From positions 464,228 to 528,227 of the forward strand of contig PLCA01000003.1 in assembly GCA_003134685.1 (NCBI GenBank): a stretch of 64,000 nt of DNA, given 5' to 3'. Below, in pieces: positions 48,119 to 57,682 of the stretch. Made by a program: the position numbers and the translations under genes. Every line of letters begins with the position of its first letter. The first letter of the stretch is position 1. A model generated the notes under the pieces. The model was not told the origin of the DNA. It worked only from the letters and a program-made list of their open reading frames with translations, and searched no databases. This stretch comes from Gemmatimonadota bacterium. Lineage in GTDB: Bacteria; Gemmatimonadota; Gemmatimonadetes; Gemmatimonadales; Gemmatimonadaceae.

Positions 48119-48499
48119 TCAGCCTATGGTTCTCTGCCTGGGCATCGTGGATGCTTCGGAGGTCGGTGATCCCGGCTCCACGAGGCGTGGATGCTCGGTC
48201 CCATGGGGAAAAACCTCGTATTTCCACTGGATGTGCGCCATCCGGTCCAGCAGCTTGTCGAATTCTTCGGGAGAGAGGGAAGTACAGAAGCGCGCGACTC
48301 GTCGCGCGATCTCACGACGCGCGGCGGCGATTGCTTCTAATTTTCGTCGGTCATCCATGTGACGTTGGTCTGAGCTGGATTGAAGCTGCACCCTCGTTGC
48401 AAGAACTGTCCCGCCCAGCGCGCTGAGTCGGCTCAGAAACCAACTTCGCGCTACATCAGTTCCTTCCGTCCGCCATTCTTTCCAAGCTTTGCCCCACAC
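48119..48499 (-). CDS. Hypothetical protein
   Basis: 126-aa ORF ahead of a terminator-like hairpin; no family recognised. Confidence 0.45.
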   Translation of the reverse strand: MWGKAWKEWRTEGTDVARSWFLSRLSALGGTVLATRVQLQSSSDQRHMDDRRKLEAIAAARREIARRVARFCTSLSPEEFDKLLDRMAHIQWKYEVFPHGTEHPRLVEPGSPTSEASTMPRQRTIG

Positions 48500-48532
48500 G
48501 TCGATGTCGTTCTCAATCAGGATTTCGCCCGA

Positions 48533-48718
48533 TCACTCGTTCGGGTCACGCTCGAAGCGCGCGTCCCTTTTATTCCAGCGATGCATTTGATGGCAAGCTG
48601 GACACTCGACCGGATCCATCTCCTCGATGGGAGATGCCTCGAAGGTCTGCGGATCCATCGAGAAACCGGTGTAGATCATTTTTCCCGTCGTCGGACACTT
48701 GATCAATATGCGGTTCAC
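48533..48718 (-). CDS. Small zinc-ribbon-like protein (61 aa)
   Basis: CPTTGKMIYTGFSMD..CPACHQMHRW. Confidence 0.65.
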   Translation of the reverse strand: MNRILIKCPTTGKMIYTGFSMDPQTFEASPIEEMDPVECPACHQMHRWNKRDARFERDPNE

Positions 48719-48803
48719 ACTTTCCTCGATCCGAGCTGAGCCGGATACCTCCGTTGCAAGGAGGGTTCCGCGTTTTCCCAGAGATGATGAACCGGCGCCG
48801 GAG

Positions 48804-49562
48804 CTATCTCACACATTTTACCTTCGCCTTGACGGCAACGGTCTGTGGAGTTGGGGACATTTGGTTCGACACCACGAAATGATAGGTGCCGGGTCCAGGC
48901 AGAGCGTAGTCGAGAGTGGTCTCGGATCCCCTGAACGTTTCCCATTGTGACGGCGCGATCGCCGCCGGGTTGGCGTGCCAGAAGACGTAGTCGTCGTCGG
49001 TGAGCAAGAACACCTCAATGTTGCGCCCGAATCCGCCGATACCCTTGGTCGAGCCGACGAGCCTGCACTTCTGATCGGTTTCCGGAACCTCGAACTTGTA
49101 CTGAAGCGCGTCGCGGGACTGGATGCTCGCTCCCTTGGTGTCGGCGACCTTGATGGTGATCAGAGCCGATGACGCAGTCGAAGCCGCGGGCGCCGACGAG
49201 ACCGATTGCGGAAGCGTTCCGATCGCCATCGCGGGCTCACTCACCGGCTCTGTCCTGGGCTCGGGCGCGTCGGCGTACTGAGTAGCTCTCGCCGGTTCGG
49301 CGCGGGCTTCAGCGGGAGTCCCCTGAATGAGAAACGACATCACGCCGTACGCGACGACCAATCCCGCGGCGACGCCGAGGCGCGCTTTGGTGTCGCCGGG
49401 ATCAGTGCTCGGCGGCGCGTTTTTCGACAGGTCCCAGCCGCACTGCTTGCACTCTTTGTCGTCGGCTGACATCGGCTCGCCGCAGAAATTGCAGTACTTC
49501 TTCACGCTCGTTCCTTGGGCGCCATCGTGCCTCGCGCCGGCCGTTAGTTGTTGGAGACTCAA
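48804..49562 (-). CDS. Zinc-ribbon membrane-anchored hypothetical protein
   Basis: CNFCGEPMSADDKECKQCGW followed by TM LGVAAGLVVAYGVMSFLI. Confidence 0.7.
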   Translation of the reverse strand: MSLQQLTAGARHDGAQGTSVKKYCNFCGEPMSADDKECKQCGWDLSKNAPPSTDPGDTKARLGVAAGLVVAYGVMSFLIQGTPAEARAEPARATQYADAPEPRTEPVSEPAMAIGTLPQSVSSAPAASTASSALITIKVADTKGASIQSRDALQYKFEVPETDQKCRLVGSTKGIGGFGRNIEVFLLTDDDYVFWHANPAAIAPSQWETFRGSETTLDYALPGPGTYHFVVSNQMSPTPQTVAVKAKVKCVR

Positions 49563-49735
49563 CCCTTTTTAGTGGTCGAGATTCTCGGTTGTGAGTGGTG
49601 GAGACCTACGTATCAGGACGAGTCAGTTTCCGGCTGGCAAACTCGCCGGACGTTTGTTGTCGCCCGCGGCCCGCAAGCATACTCCGGCGGGAATCCGGAG
49701 CGCTGTCCCGTTAGGGTTCCGCATCATTCCAGCGG

Positions 49736-50779
49736 ATGCTCCGTATGGCAGCGCGAGTCAGACTCGCAGCGGGCGCCGCAACCGTTTTTGGCTTCTCTCA
49801 GATTGCGTGCGCGAAGATTCCTCCCACTACCGACACGAGCGCCGCCCGGCCGTCGTTCACGAGCGCGGGCGCAAAGGCGCCTTCGCTTTCCAGCGCGGAT
49901 TCCACTGACCCTGTAACGCAGGTGTCGATGCGGAAGGTCGACTTCTACATCATCCCCAACGCCGCCCTCCGCATTCGGACGCTCCGGGGCAACATGCGTC
50001 CCGTGCACGGCGGGCCGATCACGTTCGACGACAAGAACGCGTTCGTGATAGACATGGACTACGCCGAGATCGGACTCAATGGCACCGACCTCACGACGCT
50101 GATGAACAACTACATCTTCGCGTATCCGGGCGCGCCGCTGAAGAATCTGAAGATCCGCACGTCGGGCTCACAGGTAGTTCAGGCGGGGGTGATGCACAAG
50201 ATCCTCGACATACCGTTCGAGATCACGGCGGATGTCTCCGTCACCCCCGAGGGCCTCATCAAGCTTCATCCGGTAAAGACCCGCATACTCGGCGTCAATG
50301 GTGACGATCTCATGAAGGCGCTTCACCTCTCGCTCGAAAAGATTCTGGATCTGAGCAAGGCGAAGGGCGTGACCGTAAACGGAAACGATCTCTTTCTCGA
50401 CCCGGTGCGTATCCTCCCTCCGCCGGTCATCGCAGGCCACGCCACGGCGATCAGAGTGGACGGCGACCAGCTTGTCCAGACGTTCGGCTCAATTGGAGCC
50501 AAGCCGCCGCTACTCCCGCCGGACACCTCCGCCGGAGCGTACATGTTTTTCAAGGGAGGATCGCTCCATTTCGGCAAGCTGCTCATGCTCGACGCGGAGA
50601 TGCAGATCGTGGATCTGCGTCCATCGGCGTTTTTCGACTTCTCGCTCGACCGGTACCACGAGCAGCTCGTGGCGGGCTATGAGCGGACGCTGGCTGATAT
50701 GGGGCTCGAGGTATATATGCTCGGGCTTGATAAGCTGGGGTCGGCTTCGGCGGGGCCGGCGTCCCCTTCCTTGAAATAG
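49736..50779 (+). CDS. Conserved secreted protein of unknown function
   Basis: 347-aa coherent ORF with N-terminal signal-like region. Confidence 0.75.
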   Translation: MLRMAARVRLAAGAATVFGFSQIACAKIPPTTDTSAARPSFTSAGAKAPSLSSADSTDPVTQVSMRKVDFYIIPNAALRIRTLRGNMRPVHGGPITFDDKNAFVIDMDYAEIGLNGTDLTTLMNNYIFAYPGAPLKNLKIRTSGSQVVQAGVMHKILDIPFEITADVSVTPEGLIKLHPVKTRILGVNGDDLMKALHLSLEKILDLSKAKGVTVNGNDLFLDPVRILPPPVIAGHATAIRVDGDQLVQTFGSIGAKPPLLPPDTSAGAYMFFKGGSLHFGKLLMLDAEMQIVDLRPSAFFDFSLDRYHEQLVAGYERTLADMGLEVYMLGLDKLGSASAGPASPSLK

Positions 50780-50781
50780 CA

Positions 50782-50831
50782 AACTGCAACTGAACGAGAG
50801 GTCAGCTCCCGTTGCAGTGGCAGTTGCAGTT
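50782..50831. repeat. Short inverted-repeat element sharing 20 nt with the 18878-19074 element
   Basis: AACTGCAACTGAACGAGAGG (identical to 18878-18897) and terminal CAGTTGCAGTT. Confidence 0.85.
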
Positions 50832-51312
50832 AGACCTGCGCGATCTGTGGCTCCGCGGGCGTGCGGGGGCGGCCCCGACCCGGCGGCTGCGAGATCTTCT
50901 CCACGACGAGAGCTATCTCCTGCTCCGTGACGGTGCTGTCCGTCGCTGAAGCGCGCGCAATGTCCGCCTGGGAGATGATGCCGAGGCAACGTCCGCTGGC
51001 GTCGACGATCGGAATCCGGCGGATCTGGAGCTCGGCCATTTTCTGCTCGACGTCCCTCAGGTCGTCGTCCGGTGCGCAGCAGCTCGCCGCCGGCGTCATC
51101 AGGTCGTTCAGCTTGGTGGTGGACTCCTTGCCCGTCGCGATTCCGCGCACGGCGAGATCCCGATCGGTCACGATCCCGACGACGCTTCCCGCATCATCCA
51201 CGATCGGAACGCATCCGCAGTCGCGGTCGCGCATCACCCGCGCGGCGTCCCGCGCGGTCTGGTCCGGCCGGCAACACTCGGGATCCCTGGTCATAATGTC
51301 GCGTGCTCTCAT
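50830..51312 (-). CDS. CBS-domain pair protein
   Basis: MRARDIMTRDPECCRPDQTARDAARVMRDRDCGCVPIVDDAGSVVGIVTDRDLAVRG.. ; start at 51312 preferred. Confidence 0.92.
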   Translation of the reverse strand: MRARDIMTRDPECCRPDQTARDAARVMRDRDCGCVPIVDDAGSVVGIVTDRDLAVRGIATGKESTTKLNDLMTPAASCCAPDDDLRDVEQKMAELQIRRIPIVDASGRCLGIISQADIARASATDSTVTEQEIALVVEKISQPPGRGRPRTPAEPQIAQV

Positions 51313-51449
51313 CGTTCCTCCTGATTCACTCTGACGGCGTTGGTGATTCTTAACGCACGGCGCGTGCCCATACAGCGGAGTCGTGCGCCGAGGCTCCGGC
51401 TCCCTGCTTCGGTTTTGTGGATGCTTCGGACTTTTTCGATCCCACCCGA

Positions 51450-52514
51450 TCAGATCCGGGAAGACGGCGGTGGTCTCCACCCACTCGGCCGCTCGAGAGC
51501 AGCCCGGTCCCACTTCGCGAGATTGGCGGCGGCCTCGTAGGTACTCTGAAGAAACTCGAGCAGCGCACCCTCGGGGTCCGTAGACGTGCGGACGCTCTCG
51601 TACGGCAGAAACCACTCGTGCATTACGGGGTGATAGTATGCGGCGGCGGGCCGCACGGGCGCGACATCGCAGCCCGGCGGCTCGGGATACGAGTAGGCAT
51701 AGAACGCCGGCTCAGCGACCGGGCTCCCGACCATTCCCGGCCACCAGCCCGCGCTGATGCATTCGTGCGAATAGCCTTCGCGCGCCACATAGTCCGGACA
51801 GTTGGGAATGCCTCCGGGATGCTGCGGCGCCGGACGTCCCGAGAATCGCGTACACGAGAGGTCGAACCCGCCCCACCAGAAATGCGACGGACTCGATTTG
51901 CCGATGAATCGCCCCCGAAATCTCTTGAGCACGCGATCGGCCTGGACGAGAATCTGCCAGCAGCGATGCGCCGCATCAGGATCGTACGACGCGTGCGTGC
52001 GATCCTCGGTGAACCGCATGGTGTCCGCCATCTCGACGGGCACCGGCATGATCTTCACCTCGATGCCAAGTGAGCGGAGCATCGACATGTACGCGGCGTA
52101 GAAGTCCGCGACTGACTGCGCCACCAGTGGGAGGGCGCGAGTGTCTCCGTCGCTCGTCCGAGCGACCAGCTTGTGGTTAGTGAAGTCGAAGCTGATGTCG
52201 AAAGTGCGGCCATCAAACGGCATTGGCGAAGTGGTCAGGCCTCGCTCGGTGACGTACATCACGACCTGCCACCAGTGGTTCTGCATCGGCGCCAGGGCGA
52301 GGCGAGTCTTGCCGACGATCTGCGTCCAGCGATGCAGCGTCGTTTGGGTCGGCGCCCACTCATCGAGCGTGAGCTTTGGCCAAGTCTGCGTCTTCCGTTC
52401 CGATAGCGTCTCGATCACACCTGATATTCTACATTGCGGCGCTCGGAGGTGTCGAGGTCCACCTCGAACGAGCATATTCACTGATCGGAGCGCTCGGCCT
52501 CTCCTGATCTTCAA
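51450..52514 (-). CDS. DUF5996-like protein
   Basis: LTLDEWAPTQTTLHRWTQIVGKTRLALAPMQNHWWQVVMYVTERGL..FWWGGFDLSCTRFSG; exact start uncertain. Confidence 0.8.
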   Translation of the reverse strand: MKIRRGRALRSVNMLVRGGPRHLRAPQCRISGVIETLSERKTQTWPKLTLDEWAPTQTTLHRWTQIVGKTRLALAPMQNHWWQVVMYVTERGLTTSPMPFDGRTFDISFDFTNHKLVARTSDGDTRALPLVAQSVADFYAAYMSMLRSLGIEVKIMPVPVEMADTMRFTEDRTHASYDPDAAHRCWQILVQADRVLKRFRGRFIGKSSPSHFWWGGFDLSCTRFSGRPAPQHPGGIPNCPDYVAREGYSHECISAGWWPGMVGSPVAEPAFYAYSYPEPPGCDVAPVRPAAAYYHPVMHEWFLPYESVRTSTDPEGALLEFLQSTYEAAANLAKWDRAALERPSGWRPPPSSRI

Positions 52515-52979
52515 ATGAAACGATCGATTCTGATTTCTACCGCGATCATCTCACTGACCGGATGCGCAAGCCCGAAGGCTCCCGCATCAACGCACGCGTA
52601 TGTTCCGCGTATCCGCGAGATCACCATCACGACTGTCCCGCTTCTGGTGAGGGAGCAGGTGAGCACATTTCCATTCCTGGCTAAGGATTTTGGGAAAGGC
52701 GGGGTGCTCGAGGGAAAGGAGGTCTACGCGTTCTCGCCAAGCACCGTCACGGTAGTGGAGGGAGACACGATCCAATTCACGTTGATCAATCCCGAGGACG
52801 ACGATCACTCGTTCGCGCTGCCGGATTTGGTGGTGCCACTTCCACCGCAGCAGACGGCCCGGGTCACCTATATCGCGAAGCACGCCGGTATCTATCCGAT
52901 CCTTTGCACGATTCCCAAACATCTGCCGATGATGTCCGGTCAGTTTATCGTGCTCGCGGGCACGAGTATGGCAGACTGA
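52515..52979 (+). CDS. Cupredoxin-like lipoprotein
   Basis: Lipobox SLTGC; NPEDDDHSFALPDL..YIAKHAGIYPILCTIPKHLPMMSGQFIV (H..C..H..M type I Cu ligands). Confidence 0.85.
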   Translation: MKRSILISTAIISLTGCASPKAPASTHAYVPRIREITITTVPLLVREQVSTFPFLAKDFGKGGVLEGKEVYAFSPSTVTVVEGDTIQFTLINPEDDDHSFALPDLVVPLPPQQTARVTYIAKHAGIYPILCTIPKHLPMMSGQFIVLAGTSMAD

Positions 52980-53020
52980 AGATTCTCCACCGCTAGCCAC
53001 AACGCTCAGGAGCCGTTCCG

Positions 53021-54091
53021 ATGGTCACCACGCTTCCTCTTCGACAGCTCGGCACTACCGACATGGAAATCACCCGCGTGGGATTCGGCTCGTGGGCAAC
53101 CGGCGGTGGTGGATGGGCGTTCGGGTGGGGTCCGCAGGACGACGATGAATCCATCGCCGCAATCAATCACGCGCTCGAGCGCGGCGTCAACTGGATCGAC
53201 ACCGCCGCGATTTACGGACTCGGTCATTCGGAAGAGGTCGTCGCCAGAGCGCTGAAGGGGCGCGGCGCCGCCGACCGTCCGTACGTGTTCACCAAATGCG
53301 GACTGGTGTGGGACGAGAGCGATCCGATGAAGGAGGCCGTCCGCTCGCTTGCCTCCAAATCCATTCGCCACGAGTGCGAGGCATCACTCCGCCGGCTCTG
53401 CGTCGAGCGCATCGATCTCTATCAGATCCACCGACCCGACGAGTTCGGTGTGCCGATCGAGGAATCCTGGCGGACCATGGCACAGCTCGTCGAAGAGGGA
53501 AAAGTTCGCGCGATCGGGGTCTCCAACTATGACGCCGCGCAACTCCGCAAGTGCGAGTCGGTCCGGCACGTAGATTCGCTGCAGCCGCCCTTCTCGCTGA
53601 TAAAACGCGACGCCGCGGCAGCAGAGATTCCATGGTGCAACGCCAACCGCACCGGAGTGATCGTCTACAGCCCGATGCAGGCCGGAATTCTAACGGATAG
53701 CTTTTCGGTGGATCGTGTGAAAAAGATGGCAGACGACGACTGGCGGAAGAAATCGGTGAACTTCCAGACACCGCACCTCGAAAAGAACATTGTGCTGCGC
53801 GATGCGCTCCGGCCGATCGCGCACCGCCACAATACAAGCGTATCGGCCGTGGCCGTGGCGTGGACGCTGGCGTGGCCGGCGGTGACGGGCGCCATCGTCG
53901 GCGCGAGATCGTCGTCACAGGTCGATGGCTGGATCGACGCGGCTACGCTCACTCTCACCGCGGGCGACCTCGATGAGATCGCGTCAGCGATCGAGCGGAT
54001 CGGGGCTGGGTCGGGACCGAGGCGGCCGCCGTCGAGGCCTCGGGATGTCGGGGCGGAGTCGGCGCGCCAATCCCAGCTGGAAGCGAGGTAA
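53021..54091 (+). CDS. Aldo/keto reductase
   Basis: NWIDTAAIYGLGHSEEVVARAL, RIDLYQIHRPD, TGAIVGARSSSQVD. Confidence 0.93.
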   Translation: MVTTLPLRQLGTTDMEITRVGFGSWATGGGGWAFGWGPQDDDESIAAINHALERGVNWIDTAAIYGLGHSEEVVARALKGRGAADRPYVFTKCGLVWDESDPMKEAVRSLASKSIRHECEASLRRLCVERIDLYQIHRPDEFGVPIEESWRTMAQLVEEGKVRAIGVSNYDAAQLRKCESVRHVDSLQPPFSLIKRDAAAAEIPWCNANRTGVIVYSPMQAGILTDSFSVDRVKKMADDDWRKKSVNFQTPHLEKNIVLRDALRPIAHRHNTSVSAVAVAWTLAWPAVTGAIVGARSSSQVDGWIDAATLTLTAGDLDEIASAIERIGAGSGPRRPPSRPRDVGAESARQSQLEAR

Positions 54092-54157
54092 CCTGACCGC
54101 GGCTCGGACTACCCACATTCGACGACCCCATGTGGGTCGGCAGGCATTTCGCAACCG

Positions 54158-54544
54158 TTGACGATCAACGATGACGCGCGAGCCCCGTTGAACCACGCGA
54201 CATTCAAGGATCCACTGGGAAGAATCTGGGATGTTTGGCAGGTGCATCCGTCTGCCGCGGAGCGCCGATTCGTCGACCGCCGCGTGAACGATGAAGATCT
54301 CACGGGCACCGTGGAAAGACGCACTGGCCTGGAGCGCCGGGGTGGTGTCAGAAAAAGCCCGCGCGCCTCGGTTGCCGAGGAATTCGCCTACGGGTGGCTA
54401 TGCTTCGAGACAGCGGGAGAAAAGCGGAGGCTCGCGCCCGTGCCCGAGGGCTGGGACCAGGCCAATAAGGAGACCCTCCAGCAGTGGTGCAGCCTCGCCA
54501 AGCCGGCACGTCGGAACACTGGCACTGTAAAGAAGATTCCTTAG
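54158..54544 (+). CDS. Hypothetical protein
   Basis: 128-aa coherent ORF; start uncertain (TTG 54158 or ATG 54170). Confidence 0.6.
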   Translation: MTINDDARAPLNHATFKDPLGRIWDVWQVHPSAAERRFVDRRVNDEDLTGTVERRTGLERRGGVRKSPRASVAEEFAYGWLCFETAGEKRRLAPVPEGWDQANKETLQQWCSLAKPARRNTGTVKKIP

Positions 54545-54575
54545 GATTATCGAACAATCGAACTGCGAAGGATCA

Positions 54576-55193
54576 ATGAGCGAGCGTGTTCCTGCTGTGG
54601 TAGCCGCTGTTTCTTCGATCGTGATTCTCGTGTACGCATGCGCGACGGCGCCGACGACGACGAATCCCTCACCAACGCAGCAACCCGCGGCGGGCCAGCA
54701 GATGCCCGGCGGCCCCCCCGGTGGTCCGCGGGTGCCCCTCACCGATTCGGCGCGGCGGGTGCGCGACAGCGTGAATGCGGCGAGGCGCGACAGCGCGTCG
54801 GCGACGATACTCCGCTCAATCGCGGGCCGCGAGAATCAGCCGGCCGAGAGCGTGTTCAAGAACATCAAGATTCTGAAGGGAGTTCCGGCCGGCCGTCTCG
54901 TCAACATCATGAACATGGGCTTCGGCCGCTCACTCGGCGTCAGCTGCGGATTCTGCCACGTGCCGGGCAAGTGGGATCTCGACGACAAAGAAGAAAAGAA
55001 GACCGCCCGCCTGATGTTCGCGATGGTGATGACCATCAACACCGACTACATGTCGAAGGTGCCGAACGATCGTGGCGCGCCGCCGGTGGTGAACTGCTTC
55101 ACTTGCCACAGAGGGAACGCCCACCCGATCCAGCCCGACGGCCCGCCCCCGGGGAACAGGCCGCCGGGCGCACCGCCGCCGTCGGGCGGATAA
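54576..55193 (+). CDS. Di-haem c-type cytochrome (reaction-centre cytochrome c-like)
   Basis: CGFCH and CFTCH motifs, N-terminal export signal. Confidence 0.85.
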   Translation: MSERVPAVVAAVSSIVILVYACATAPTTTNPSPTQQPAAGQQMPGGPPGGPRVPLTDSARRVRDSVNAARRDSASATILRSIAGRENQPAESVFKNIKILKGVPAGRLVNIMNMGFGRSLGVSCGFCHVPGKWDLDDKEEKKTARLMFAMVMTINTDYMSKVPNDRGAPPVVNCFTCHRGNAHPIQPDGPPPGNRPPGAPPPSGG

Positions 55194-55218
55194 CAACCGC
55201 GACTCTACTCTATCGAGC

Positions 55219-55803
55219 TCAGGGCGAGCCACCGCCACGACGGGACGCGCTATCGCCGGCTGGCCGCTTCTGCTGTCCCTGCTCGAACAGCTGGCGAAAA
55301 GTCGTCAGCTGGTGCGGGTTGAGAACTGCTTCGATTTGCTTGTTGGTGCTATCCCTGATGGCGCGCATCTCGGGCGATGGGCCTCCCCCTCCCGAACCGC
55401 CGCCTGTGCTATCGGGAGGCGCACCACCACCACCACCCCGGCGCCCACCGCCCCTTCCACCCCCCCTTCCACCGCCCCTTCCACCACCTTCTCCCCCTCC
55501 CCCGCGCTGACCGCCCCCGTTTTTTCTGAGGTCTTCCATCGCCATTGTTTCGTTGGCGAGCATCCAGCGGATTTTGGTCTGCTGCGCGGAATCGAGCTGT
55601 AGCGTCTCCGTCATCGTCGCCATCCTCTGATCGATCATCTTACGCGGATCCATTTGCTCCCCGGCGGGCGGACCTTGTCGCTGCGGATCCTGGCCCTGTG
55701 CGCTGGCGCTGGGTGCGAGCCCGACACTCCCGACGACGGCCGCGCCAACTACCGTGGCGAGCGCCAGACGCCGAGTTCTCTGGGGAATCTGCCGAATGTT
55801 CAT
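55219..55803 (-). CDS. Secreted Spy/CpxP-like (LTXXQ-like) protein with Gly/Arg-rich tract
   Basis: MIDQRMATMTETLQLDSAQQTKIRWMLANE then GGGGQRGGGGEGGGRGGGRGGGRGGGRRGGGGG. Confidence 0.65.
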   Translation of the reverse strand: MNIRQIPQRTRRLALATVVGAAVVGSVGLAPSASAQGQDPQRQGPPAGEQMDPRKMIDQRMATMTETLQLDSAQQTKIRWMLANETMAMEDLRKNGGGQRGGGGEGGGRGGGRGGGRGGGRRGGGGGAPPDSTGGGSGGGGPSPEMRAIRDSTNKQIEAVLNPHQLTTFRQLFEQGQQKRPAGDSASRRGGGSP

Positions 55804-55832
55804 TGCTTCCTCGCTGCTGTGTGTTGTCAGAA

Positions 55833-56126
55833 TCAGCCGACATTGACGCCGAGGTTGATTACGCCGGCGTAGCCATCGGTAGTCTTGGTTGTCTGAAGAG
55901 TAAGACCCGCCTTGTCGGCCGTTGACAGACTGTTGTAGATCCCGTCGCTCGCGTTGCGCGTATTGCCAGTGCCGCGCGAGCTGTATGGGCTCAGCGTATA
56001 TACGGAGTCCGTCAGCGTGTCGTTGAAGAAGAACTGCGAGGTGAACTCGTAGCTCTTCGTCGTGCCCGCGTAGAGACGCAGCTTGAAGTGGATGTGAACG
56101 GCGCGTCCACTGTACCAGATGAGCAA
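55833..56126 (-). pseudogene. C-terminal remnant of an intradiol ring-cleavage dioxygenase-like gene
   Basis: WYSGRAVHIHFKLRLYAGTTKSYEFTSQFFFND matches the WYxGRxxHIHxK ligand region; the rest of the domain is absent upstream. Confidence 0.65.
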
Positions 56127-56165
56127 GGCAATCTCACTCGCGGTCGAGAGGTACTTTTCCTGATC

Positions 56166-56873
56166 TCAGCGCGAGCGCGCCGTCTCTTGGATTCCTTGAC
56201 GCGGAGTGGTTGGGGTTTTCTTTGACGGAGTGAGTCTGGCGGCCTTCGTGACAGAATCCCTAACCGCGGCGCTGATGCGGTCGAACTGCTTCGCCGCGAT
56301 CCAGTCCGCCGGCGCCATCCAGGACCCGCCGCAGGCGACCACGTTCTTGAGCGCGAGGTAGCTCTCGAAGCTTGTGGTGGTGAGCCCGCCGCTGGGGTTG
56401 AACTCGACGCCACCGAAGGGTCCGGCAAGCAGGTTCAGATACTCGACGCCACCAAGAGTCGAGATCGGCCACAGCTTGAGCAGGGTGAGCCCCGACTCGA
56501 TCGCGGCTTCGATCTCGCTCGCGGTCGCAACACCCGGGTAGACCGGAATGTCGTGCTCGAGACAGTAATCGACGACGGCGCGATTGAGCCCGGGCGATAT
56601 CACAAAGTGCGCGCCGGCTTTGCGCGCCTGCTCGGCTTGTCTGACGTTGAGCACCGTACCCACTCCCGCGAACATCTCGGGCTGCTCCTGCGTGATGCGG
56701 CGCAGCGCATCAAGGGCCGCGGAAGTGCGCAGAGTGATCTCCGCGATCGGCAGTCCGCCCGCAAGCAAGGCTCTCGCCAGCGGCACCGCGTTTTTTGGCT
56801 CGTCGATAACGATTACTGGGATGATGCGCCAGCGTCGGAGCGCTTCCGTCATCATCGACTGCTGGACGTTCAT
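56166..56873 (-). CDS. eda: KDPG/KHG aldolase (Eda-like)
   Basis: RRWRIIPVIVIDEPKNAVPLARALLAGGLPIAEITLRT..GVGTVL..KLWPISTLGG; 'WP' variant of the usual KFFPA. Confidence 0.88.
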   Translation of the reverse strand: MNVQQSMMTEALRRWRIIPVIVIDEPKNAVPLARALLAGGLPIAEITLRTSAALDALRRITQEQPEMFAGVGTVLNVRQAEQARKAGAHFVISPGLNRAVVDYCLEHDIPVYPGVATASEIEAAIESGLTLLKLWPISTLGGVEYLNLLAGPFGGVEFNPSGGLTTTSFESYLALKNVVACGGSWMAPADWIAAKQFDRISAAVRDSVTKAARLTPSKKTPTTPRQGIQETARSR

Positions 56874-57088
56874 TTATCCCCACGGTTTCGTCGGATATAA
56901 AGCTGCACAATCTTCCCGGGAAAACTAAGCGATGTTCGCCGTGTCAGGTGGCTGACAGCTTCGATCGCGACTCGCCCCCGCTCGCGGAATGCATCGTGCC
57001 TCACAACGTGCATCTAGAGGGTAAGCGGAACTTGGCGTGTCTATCTCAGGTACTACGCCAAGGCATTCAACTCAAACTGGTTCCAATA

Positions 57089-57682
57089 ATGCTTCTGCAA
57101 TTGATGACTGTCGGCGTTTTGTCCGCGTCCGGTCATGTTGGGCCCAGAATCGAACCTTTAGGATTCAGCGAGAGAGCAGCGTCGGCGGTTGACGACAGTC
57201 TGCTCGCCGGTGACACCGTCGCGCGCAAACGAGCCCGACCCCGCGCAATCGAGTACAGCGACGCATACTACACTCGTCTCATGATCCACCACTGGGCGAG
57301 CTTCGCCGAGCTGCCACTTTTCGCAGCGGAGTACGTGCTGGGACAGCGTCTGCTCAATGAAGAGCGGACGGGGTTCCCATCGCAGGGCCTCAAGACGGCG
57401 CACACTACCGTCGCACTGGGACTCGGCGCGCTCTTCACCCTCAACACCGTCACCGGCGGCTGGAATCTCTGGGAATCGCGTAAAGATCCCGCCGGCCGCA
57501 CGCTCCGTTTCCTTCACTCTGCCGCTATGCTCGGCGCCGATGCCGGGTTCGCCTGGTCGGGCGCGAGTGGAGGCGGCGCGAAACACACGCTGTCTGGCGC
57601 CAACCAGCACCGCACGATCGCGATCTCGTCCATGGCACTCGCCACGGCGGGAACGGCGATGATGTGGCTATTCCACGACTGA
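57089..57682 (+). CDS. Membrane/secreted hypothetical protein
   Basis: Signal-like MLLQLMTVGVLSASG; several hydrophobic segments. Confidence 0.65.
   Translation: MLLQLMTVGVLSASGHVGPRIEPLGFSERAASAVDDSLLAGDTVARKRARPRAIEYSDAYYTRLMIHHWASFAELPLFAAEYVLGQRLLNEERTGFPSQGLKTAHTTVALGLGALFTLNTVTGGWNLWESRKDPAGRTLRFLHSAAMLGADAGFAWSGASGGGAKHTLSGANQHRTIAISSMALATAGTAMMWLFHD

Noticed and set aside
57137-57160. tRNA-like T-loop on the minus strand (AGGTTCGATTCTGGGCCCA)
   Set aside because: The T-stem does not pair and no D-arm or anticodon arm is present; the segment lies inside a coding frame (VGPRIEPLGF).
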